Origin: Neorhizobium galegae
GTDB taxonomy: Bacteria > Pseudomonadota > Alphaproteobacteria > Rhizobiales > Rhizobiaceae
DNA: 64,000 bases
NCBI RefSeq assembly: GCF_017877055.1
Contig: NZ_JAGIPG010000001.1
Coordinates: 1,550,001-1,614,000 of the forward strand
Reading direction: 5' to 3'
How positions within the stretch are numbered: the first letter of the stretch is position 1; every line of letters begins with the position of its first letter. The notes beneath the pieces were generated by a model. The model made no database searches, was not told the DNA's origin, and saw only the letters and a list, made by a program, of their open reading frames with translations. Shown here one piece after another: positions 58,182 to 64,000 of the stretch. Position numbers and translations under genes: made by a program.

Positions 58182-59267
58182 ATGCGCGTCGATCTCTTCG
58201 ACTTCGATCTGCCGGAAGAAAACATCGCGCTGAGGCCGGCAAGCCCACGCGACAGCGCCCGGCTGCTCGTCGTCAGGCCGGGAAGCGAACCGGTGCTTGC
58301 CGATCACCGCATATCCGATCTGCCGGGTTTCTTAAAGCCAGGTGATGCGCTCGTCTTCAACGACACCAAGGTCATCCCCGCGCAGCTCGAAGGCATACGT
58401 CACCGCGAAGGGGCGGGCGGACAACAGGTGTCGGCGACGCTGCATATGCGCGTTGCCCCCGATCGCTGGAAGGCCTTTGCCAAGCCCGGGAAACGTATCA
58501 AGATCGGCGACCGCATCGAGTTCGGACACGGCGGCAATGCCTGCCTGATCGGTTCGCTTGCCGCAACCGTGGAGGAGAAAGGTGAGGGCGGCGAAGTCAC
58601 TCTGCGCTTCGATCTTTCCGGCCCTGCGCTCGACGAGGCGATCATGGCAGTCGGGCACATCCCGCTGCCGCCCTATATCGCTGCCAAGCGCCCGGAAGAC
58701 GCACGGGACCAGAAGGACTACCAGACCATCTACGCCCGCGAGGAGGGTGCCGTCGCGGCGCCAACCGCGGGCCTGCATTTCACGCCGGAGCTTTTCTCGA
58801 GCCTCGATGCTGCCGGCATCGAACGGCATTTCGTGACGCTGCATGTCGGGGCAGGGACCTTCCTGCCCGTCAAGGCGGACGACACGGCCGAACACAAGAT
58901 GCATCAGGAAATCGGCCATGTGAGTGCCGAGACCGCCGCGCGGTTGAATGCCGTGAAGGCGAGGGGCGGTCGCATCGTCTGCGTAGGCACCACCTCTTTG
59001 CGCCTGATCGAGAGCGCTGCTACCGATGACGGCACGGTAAAACCCTGGAGCGGCGCGACGGGCATCTTCATCACGCCAGGTTATCGCTTCAAGGCGGTCG
59101 ATATGCTGATGACCAATTTCCATTTGCCGAGGTCGACACTGTTCATGCTCGTTTCGGCCTTCTGTGGTCTGGAGACGATGCGGGCGGCCTATGCCCATGC
59201 GATCGAAACCGGCTACCGCTTCTATTCCTATGGCGATTCCAGCCTTCTTCTCCGGGACGACCGATGA
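58182..59267 (+). CDS. queA: S-adenosylmethionine:tRNA ribosyltransferase-isomerase
   Basis: QueA transfers the ribosyl part of AdoMet to preQ1 in tRNA, forming epoxyqueuosine at the wobble base of Asn, Asp, His and Tyr tRNAs. The 361-residue protein opens [20 protein letters not shown] and has [46 protein letters not shown] and [19 protein letters not shown] longer frame from 57984 is an artefact of overlap with the cyclophilin gene. It overlaps tgt by 4 bases (ATGA), so both queuosine genes are translationally coupled. Confidence 0.97.
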   Translation: MRVDLFDFDLPEENIALRPASPRDSARLLVVRPGSEPVLADHRISDLPGFLKPGDALVFNDTKVIPAQLEGIRHREGAGGQQVSATLHMRVAPDRWKAFAKPGKRIKIGDRIEFGHGGNACLIGSLAATVEEKGEGGEVTLRFDLSGPALDEAIMAVGHIPLPPYIAAKRPEDARDQKDYQTIYAREEGAVAAPTAGLHFTPELFSSLDAAGIERHFVTLHVGAGTFLPVKADDTAEHKMHQEIGHVSAETAARLNAVKARGGRIVCVGTTSLRLIESAATDDGTVKPWSGATGIFITPGYRFKAVDMLMTNFHLPRSTLFMLVSAFCGLETMRAAYAHAIETGYRFYSYGDSSLLLRDDR

Positions 59268-60394
59268 CCGAGACTTTCCAGTTCAACCTCAAGGCCACCG
59301 ATGGCGGCGCGCGGCTCGGCGAGATCACCATGCCGCGCGGCACGATCCGCACGCCAGCCTTCATGCCGGTCGGTACCGTTGGCACCGTCAAGGCCATGTA
59401 TCTCGACCAGGTGCGCGATACCGGCGCCGATATCATTCTCGGCAATACCTATCACCTGATGCTGCGGCCGGGCGCCGAGCGCGTGGCAAGGCTCGGCGGC
59501 CTGCATGAGCTGATCCGCTGGAAACATCCGATCCTCACCGATAGCGGCGGTTTCCAGGTCATGTCTTTGTCGGGACTGAGGAAGCTCGACGAGAAGGGTG
59601 TCACCTTCAAGAGCCATGTGGATGGCAGCCTTCACCACATGTCGCCGGAGCGCTCGATCGAGATCCAGGGCCTGCTCGGCTCCGACATCCAGATGCAGCT
59701 CGACGAATGCGTGGCGCTGCCCGCCGAACCCAAGGAGATCGAGCGGGCGATGGAGCTGTCGCTGCGCTGGGCCGAGCGCTGCCGTGTTGCCTTCGGCGAC
59801 CAGCCGGGCAAGGCGATGTTCGGCATCGTCCAGGGCGGCGACCAGCCCGAGCTTCGCATCCGCTCAGCGGAAGGCCTGAAACAGCTCGATCTGAAGGGTT
59901 ATGCGGTCGGTGGGCTTGCCGTCGGCGAGCCGCAGGACGTCATGCTGAAAATGCTCGAAACGACGCTTCCGGTCCTGCCGTTCGAAAGGCCGCGTTACCT
60001 GATGGGGGTCGGCACGCCGGACGACATGCTGAAATCTGTGGCGCGCGGCATCGACATGTTCGATTGCGTCATGCCGACCCGTTCGGGCCGCCATGGGCTC
60101 GCCTTCACCCGCCGCGGCAAGGTCAATATCCGCAACGCCCGCCATGCGGAGGACATGCGGCCCCTGGACGAGGAATCGAACTGCCCCGCCGCCCGAGACT
60201 ATTCCCGAGCCTACCTGCACCACCTCGTGCGTGCCGACGAAGCGCTCGGCGGCATGCTGCTGTCCTGGAACAACCTGAACTACTATCAGGACCTGATGAA
60301 GGGCATCCGCCAGTCGATCGCCGAAGGCCGCTTTGCCGACTTCTACGCCGAAACCCAGGAAATGTGGGCGAAGGGCGATATCGATCCCGTCTGA
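59264..60394 (+). CDS. tgt: tRNA-guanine transglycosylase
   Basis: Tgt exchanges guanine-34 for preQ1 in GUN-anticodon tRNAs, the step before QueA. The 376-residue protein has [29 protein letters not shown] with the catalytic Asp, [27 protein letters not shown] and [13 protein letters not shown]. The zinc site of the family is recognisable only in part: after RNARH the expected CxCxxC is replaced by a region ending SNCPAA, so C-P-A in place of C-x-C-x-x-C, as in many alphaproteobacterial Tgt proteins. It is the last gene of this operon. Confidence 0.96.
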   Translation: MTETFQFNLKATDGGARLGEITMPRGTIRTPAFMPVGTVGTVKAMYLDQVRDTGADIILGNTYHLMLRPGAERVARLGGLHELIRWKHPILTDSGGFQVMSLSGLRKLDEKGVTFKSHVDGSLHHMSPERSIEIQGLLGSDIQMQLDECVALPAEPKEIERAMELSLRWAERCRVAFGDQPGKAMFGIVQGGDQPELRIRSAEGLKQLDLKGYAVGGLAVGEPQDVMLKMLETTLPVLPFERPRYLMGVGTPDDMLKSVARGIDMFDCVMPTRSGRHGLAFTRRGKVNIRNARHAEDMRPLDEESNCPAARDYSRAYLHHLVRADEALGGMLLSWNNLNYYQDLMKGIRQSIAEGRFADFYAETQEMWAKGDIDPV

Positions 60395-60403
60395 TTAAAG
60401 CTG

Positions 60404-60829
60404 TCAGATGCCTTGGCTGGCGGTGTTGCGGATCATCCTGACACCGTTGACCTTGTAGGACCCGTCGTCCATCAGCCGCATCTCGTAGATTGCCGTCCAG
60501 TCCTTGCCTTCCCTGGCGCTGATCATCACTTCCTGCAGCACCACTTCGCCGCCGCCGATCATCTTCGAGCGGCCGAAGGCATAGTTGCCGGCGTGATAGA
60601 CGGGCTCGTAGGTTTTCCGCACCATATCCAGGAACCGGTCCTTGTTGGGATAGAGGCTGCGGATCCCGGGCGAGGCGAAGGAATAGGCCTTTTCCGCGTC
60701 ATCGTCCATGAGCGCGGCAATCTGCCCGGAAATCACCGCCTGGGCATTGGCGACCGGATCCTCGGCTTTGACGGAGGCAAAGGAACAGAGAACGAAACAC
60801 AGAACGACTGCAACATATCGAACCAGCAT
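60404..60829 (-). CDS. DUF4864 secreted protein
   Basis: This 141-residue exported protein has a signal peptide (MLVRYVAVVLCFVLCSFASVKA) and a DUF4864 domain: ISGQIAALMDDDAEKAYSFASPGIRSLYPNKDRFLDMV, then YAFGRSKMIGGGEVVLQEVMISAREGKDWTAIYEM. The fold is related to NTF2-like lipoprotein domains and the role is unknown. The frame runs to 61108, but only ATG 60829 gives a signal peptide. It is convergent with tgt. The 283 bases upstream to the MFS gene contain no other gene that I can see. Confidence 0.85.
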   Translation of the reverse strand: MLVRYVAVVLCFVLCSFASVKAEDPVANAQAVISGQIAALMDDDAEKAYSFASPGIRSLYPNKDRFLDMVRKTYEPVYHAGNYAFGRSKMIGGGEVVLQEVMISAREGKDWTAIYEMRLMDDGSYKVNGVRMIRNTASQGI

Positions 60830-61113
60830 CGGGCTTTCTCCAAGGGCGGGCACCACAAGGCTAGCGCCTTCGGGCGCAAGGAGAAGATGGTGCCTGCGAG
60901 TTTTTCGCGCAACGCCTTTCTTTAAGGCAGACGAATCCGAATGATTACAGAATGATGACGCGTTGAAGCGCCCGCTGCCGTTATCCGCACATTTTCGTGA
61001 TATTCCGCCCATCGGTGGCGCAAGGCAGGGTCCCGTTATCGCGGCTTGTCGGTATCGGCCGACGCTGTCAGGAATGCGACGGGAATTTTGATTCGCCCGG
61101 ACATGCAATTTCG

Positions 61114-62277
61114 ATGAAAAACCTTTTACCGCCGGCCCTGCTTTATTTCAGCAATGCCATCCTGTTCATTTCGCTGTTCACGCGGTTGCCGGCTATCCAG
61201 GCGTCGCTCGGAATCGACAAGGCCGCCCTCGGTCTGGCGCTGCTGAGCGCCCCTGTCGGTACCTTTCTCGCATTGCCGCTTGCCGGACGCATCAACGACC
61301 GCCTTACCCCGCGGCTGACGGCACTCGTCACCCTGCCGATCTGCGCCATGCTCACGCCCGCGCTGACCGTCTTTCCCGTCGTGGGATTTGTGATCTGTTT
61401 CTTTCTCTTCGGTTTCTTCCGCACCATTTTCGACGTGGCTGCCAACATGATCTCTGCCGGCATAGAAAAGCGCACCGGGCGGAAGGTGCTGTCGCGCAGC
61501 CATGGTTTCTGGTCGGTCGGCCTGCTGGCCGGCTCCCTGTGTTCCGGCTTCCTGGCCGAGAAGGCGGTGACGCCCTTCGTGCAGCAGACCATGGCCGCCG
61601 GCTTCGTCGTCGTGGCGTGCCTGCTGGTGTTCTGGATCATGCCCGGGGAGGCGTCTGCGGAGACGCAGCTCGACCGCAAGCGCGGGGCGTATGTGCTCCC
61701 GGACAGGATGATCGTGCTGATCTGCGTCATGGTTTTCGGCCTCTGCATCGTCGAGGGCGCGGTCTACGACTGGGGTATCTTTTTTCTGCGTGAACAGGTG
61801 AAGGCCGATCCGGCGATTGCCGGCGTGCTTTATGCCGCCTTCACCATCGGCATGGGGCTGACGCGGCTTTCCGGCGACATGCTGCGGGACAGTTTCGGGT
61901 CCATGGTGCTGGTGCGTGCCTCGGCCGCCTCCGTCGCTCTTGGAATTGTCCTTCTCGTGACGACGCCGAGCCTGACGCTTTCCGGCTTGGCGCTTTTCCT
62001 GATCGGCTGCGGCGTGGCGCTCGCTTACCCGCTCGCGGTCTCGACGACGATCGAGCTTGGCAGGGGCCAGCCGTCGGAAAACCTCGCGGCGCTGGGTCTG
62101 ACGCTGATGTTGTCGACGATCGGCGTACCGCCGCTGCTCGGCTTCATTGCCGAACATGTCGATCTCGTCGCGACCTTCCTGGTGCTGTTGCCTTGCGTCC
62201 TGGTCAGCTTCCTGATGGCGCCCGTCGCCGAGGGCCGCCGCCCGTCATGGCCGCGCCCGCGCCGCCAGCCGGCTTGA
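61114..62277 (+). CDS. Major facilitator superfamily transporter
   Basis: This 387-residue protein has about twelve membrane helices. The early loop LSAPVGTFLALPLAGRINDRLTPRLTALVTL is the MFS motif A equivalent. Later segments such as VLIGCG-type helices and WSVGLLAGSLCSGFLAEK fit the family. It resembles the YbjJ-type group of predicted sugar or drug exporters, but the substrate is open. The frame starts at 60997; ATG at 61114 precedes the first helix directly. No neighbouring regulator suggests its inducer. Confidence 0.85.
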   Translation: MKNLLPPALLYFSNAILFISLFTRLPAIQASLGIDKAALGLALLSAPVGTFLALPLAGRINDRLTPRLTALVTLPICAMLTPALTVFPVVGFVICFFLFGFFRTIFDVAANMISAGIEKRTGRKVLSRSHGFWSVGLLAGSLCSGFLAEKAVTPFVQQTMAAGFVVVACLLVFWIMPGEASAETQLDRKRGAYVLPDRMIVLICVMVFGLCIVEGAVYDWGIFFLREQVKADPAIAGVLYAAFTIGMGLTRLSGDMLRDSFGSMVLVRASAASVALGIVLLVTTPSLTLSGLALFLIGCGVALAYPLAVSTTIELGRGQPSENLAALGLTLMLSTIGVPPLLGFIAEHVDLVATFLVLLPCVLVSFLMAPVAEGRRPSWPRPRRQPA

Positions 62278-62373
62278 CTGTTCTGTGGGAAAATCCGGCA
62301 AGGGTGTGGCCTGCCCATAATTGGCCACAAGAGTCGGTGAGGGGTTGAGACCGCTGGCCTTAGCCGTTAGACA

Positions 62374-62991
62374 ATGAAACCGGATTTGCCGAAAACAGGT
62401 GACACTGTGATCGACCCTTATGAGATGCTTGGTGTTTCGCGCGAGGCGGATGGCGTAGCCATCAAGTCAGCCTATCGCAAACGCGCGAAAACGGCTCATC
62501 CGGATGCCGGCGGCGACGTCGATACATTCGGGAAATTGACCGTGTCCTATGAACTGCTCTCCGATCCGGTGCGCCGAAAAGTCTACGACGACACGGGCTA
62601 CGACCCTGAACTCGCCGACACGAAGGACCTGCAGGGGCTGGTGATTCTCGAAACGCTGGTCAATGATATCATCCTCGACGAGCGCGAGCCGGGAAGTTTC
62701 GATCCGGTCGCCGCCATGCGTCGCAAGCTGACCGACAAGATCGTCAATGCCCGCTTCCATATCCTGGAGATGGAGCGCCACCGCGCCCGCATCCGCAACC
62801 ACATCGACCGTATCGGCCGCAAGCCCGAGACGGACGTGCTGGGCCGCATGCTGAAATCCAGGTGTGAAGCGATCAACGACGCGATTGGCAAGGCCGAGAC
62901 CGAGATCGAGAATATCGAGCAGGCCTACGGCATGCTGGACGGGTACTCCTACGAGGTCGAGGTGATCGAGATCAAGACGGCGGCCGAGTGA
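62374..62991 (+). CDS. J-domain protein
   Basis: This 205-residue protein has a J domain near the N-terminus (residues about 14-75: DPYEMLGVSREADGVAIKSAYRKRAKTAHPDAGGDVDTFGKLTVSYELLSDPVRRKVYDDTG). The HPD tripeptide is intact. The remaining 130 residues are helical and charged, without the Gly/Phe or zinc regions of DnaJ, so it is a class C J-protein. It should stimulate a DnaK ATPase for a special client. ATG at 62374 is my choice; the ATG at about 62422 (start of DPYEML) cannot be excluded. Confidence 0.85.
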   Translation: MKPDLPKTGDTVIDPYEMLGVSREADGVAIKSAYRKRAKTAHPDAGGDVDTFGKLTVSYELLSDPVRRKVYDDTGYDPELADTKDLQGLVILETLVNDIILDEREPGSFDPVAAMRRKLTDKIVNARFHILEMERHRARIRNHIDRIGRKPETDVLGRMLKSRCEAINDAIGKAETEIENIEQAYGMLDGYSYEVEVIEIKTAAE

Positions 62992-63067
62992 GCGTCACAA
63001 TCCGGCTCTTGACACCGAAGTCTGCTTCAAGACATAGCTTCAGCCCATTCAATTCACAGGGTTTTCG

Positions 63068-63547
63068 ATGGCATTGACCATACGTGAGGCCGTCCGCGAG
63101 GATGCCGCGACGCTGCTCGGTTTCATCCGCGAGCTGGCGATCTACGAAAAGGCAGAGCATGAGGTCGCGGCCACCGTCGAGACGATCGAAAGCTCCATTT
63201 TCGGCGAGGGGTCCGTGACCAGGGCACTGGTCTGCGAGCAGGACGGGATACCTGTCGGCATGGCGATCTGGTTCTTCAGCTATTCGACCTGGCAGGCGAG
63301 AAACGGGCTTTACCTCGAAGACCTGTATGTGACGCCGGCGGCGCGCGGGCTCGGCGCCGGCAAGGCGATGCTGAAGCGGCTGGCGCAGATCGCCGTCGAG
63401 AACGGTTGCGGCCGGTTCGAATGGAGCGTGCTCGACTGGAACGAACCGGCGATCCGGGTTTACAAGGCGATCGGCGCCGAACCGATGAACGAATGGATCC
63501 GTTATCGGCTTTCAGGCGAGACGCTGAAAAGCTTTGCCGAGGGCTGA
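63068..63547 (+). CDS. GNAT family N-acetyltransferase
   Basis: This 159-residue protein has the GNAT elements LYLEDLYVTPAARGLGAGKAMLKRLAQIA (acetyl-CoA loop) and FEWSVLDWNEPAIRVYKAIGAEPMNEW. It is closest in pattern to the diamine/polyamine acetyltransferases (SSAT/thialysine type), whose end reads LDWN..A..FY. A polyamine or thialysine substrate is therefore possible, not proven. ATG at 63068 follows ACAGGGTTTTCG. It stands 77 bases after the J-domain gene in the same direction. Confidence 0.88.
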   Translation: MALTIREAVREDAATLLGFIRELAIYEKAEHEVAATVETIESSIFGEGSVTRALVCEQDGIPVGMAIWFFSYSTWQARNGLYLEDLYVTPAARGLGAGKAMLKRLAQIAVENGCGRFEWSVLDWNEPAIRVYKAIGAEPMNEWIRYRLSGETLKSFAEG

Positions 63548-63857
63548 TAGGGCAGGCGAGGTTGACTGAGGAATGTGATTTGCCATGGATCATGGCGTTC
63601 GCCCAACTCTGCCGGGGCCACCGGCGGCACGTTGCGGAGCTTTCCGTCGCCGTGATCAACAGCGTTACTCGCATGGGATGGAATTTCCCGGGTACGACAG
63701 GCCCCGGTAGGGCCGTTTACTAGCGCTGGCACTCGTCCAGCGCCGGGATAGCTCTCAATAAAAATGGTCTTCTCGAGACTGATTGCGAAATCTTCCATTC
63801 TCGCTGGAGGAGAGCGTACCTATCTAATTCCCTCACGTCAGACCGCAGGAGATTTAA
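63548..63857. other. Gap before the last, partial gene
   Basis: No convincing gene is seen in this 310-base stretch. Short frames in both directions look random. The final 40 bases include GCAGGAGA, the ribosome site for the next gene. Inverted repeats of moderate quality around 63,705-63,760 may be a terminator for the GNAT gene. Confidence 0.4.
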
Positions 63858-64000
63858 ATGACTGCCGAATTCGGCCCGTACATACAGATGCGCAAGCTCG
63901 CTCAGCAGATGGCCATCCAGTATCAGAAGGACAGCGACCTCGACCTGGTGCCTCTTCTTGCTCATTTCATGGATGAGGTCGAAGTGAATGTCGCTTCCGA
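63858..64000 (+). CDS. Unidentified gene, 3' end beyond the window
   Basis: ATG at 63858 follows GCAGGAGATTTAA, a strong ribosome site, and the frame stays open to the window end. The visible 47 residues start MTAEFGPYIQMRKLAQQMAIQYQKDSD and continue with a helical, acidic stretch (PLLAHFMDEVEVNVAS). I do not recognise the family. It looks like a cytoplasmic helical protein. Confidence 0.6.
   Translation, partial: MTAEFGPYIQMRKLAQQMAIQYQKDSDLDLVPLLAHFMDEVEVNVAS

Overview
The window is chromosomal DNA from an alphaproteobacterium of the Rhizobiales, most likely a Rhizobium/Agrobacterium relative. This rests on the gene content and order (glmU-glmS-DUF502-recG-sdhE-mfd; glnB-glnA; uvrA/ssb; gyrA-coaD-two cyclophilins-queA-tgt), on HspQ and IalB genes, and on an alphaproteobacterial SOS box (GAAC-N7-GAAC) between uvrA and ssb. 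No rRNA, tRNA or CRISPR array was seen.

Housekeeping part 1 (1-28,640). A 5'-cut pdxJ is followed by a MarR/GNAT fusion, an aspartate racemase, an NmrA-type reductase with a divergent HxlR regulator, glmU and glmS (UDP-GlcNAc supply), DUF502, recG, sdhE overlapping mfd, an EamA transporter, a DsbA/FrnE protein, a YejA-like peptide-binding protein, an IalB-family protein, hspQ, a second EamA transporter, glnA and glnB (with a sigma-54 promoter), the NAD(P)H-hydrate repair enzyme nnr, a DUF72 gene, uvrA and ssb.

Accessory island (about 28,641-50,452, 21.8 kb). It begins just after the ssb terminator, is bounded by a 13-bp direct repeat and is visibly more A+T rich than its flanks. Its left third is a compact six-gene unit, nearly all with overlapping start/stop codons: three different tyrosine recombinases, two small coiled-coil proteins and a RecD2-like helicase. 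This looks like an integration module in the broad style of Tn554 or recombinase-trio elements, but with a helicase attached. The rest is defence-like cargo: a HigB/HigA-ImmA type toxin-antitoxin pair; a two-gene operon of a thymidylate-synthase homologue with an Asn-to-Asp change in the pyrimidine-recognition position plus a protein resembling alpha-glutamyl/putrescinyl-thymine pyrophosphorylase; a helical protein with a HEPN-like motif; a Gabija-type OLD nuclease/UvrD helicase pair; a stand-alone TIR protein of the CAP12/Pycsar-effector type; a metallophosphoesterase; a soluble FtsH-like AAA protease with a small partner; and a double-HTH regulator. The strongest candidate for an undescribed system is the TS-like/pyrophosphorylase-like pair (38,339-40,320). 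The six-gene recombination module is second.

Housekeeping part 2 (50,453-64,000). The conserved chromosome resumes with an HPP/CBS membrane protein, marC, gyrA (TTG start), three very small membrane-protein genes (two of them confidently supported), coaD, two cyclophilins, queA, tgt, a DUF4864 protein, an MFS transporter, a J-domain protein, a GNAT enzyme and the start of an unidentified gene cut by the window end.
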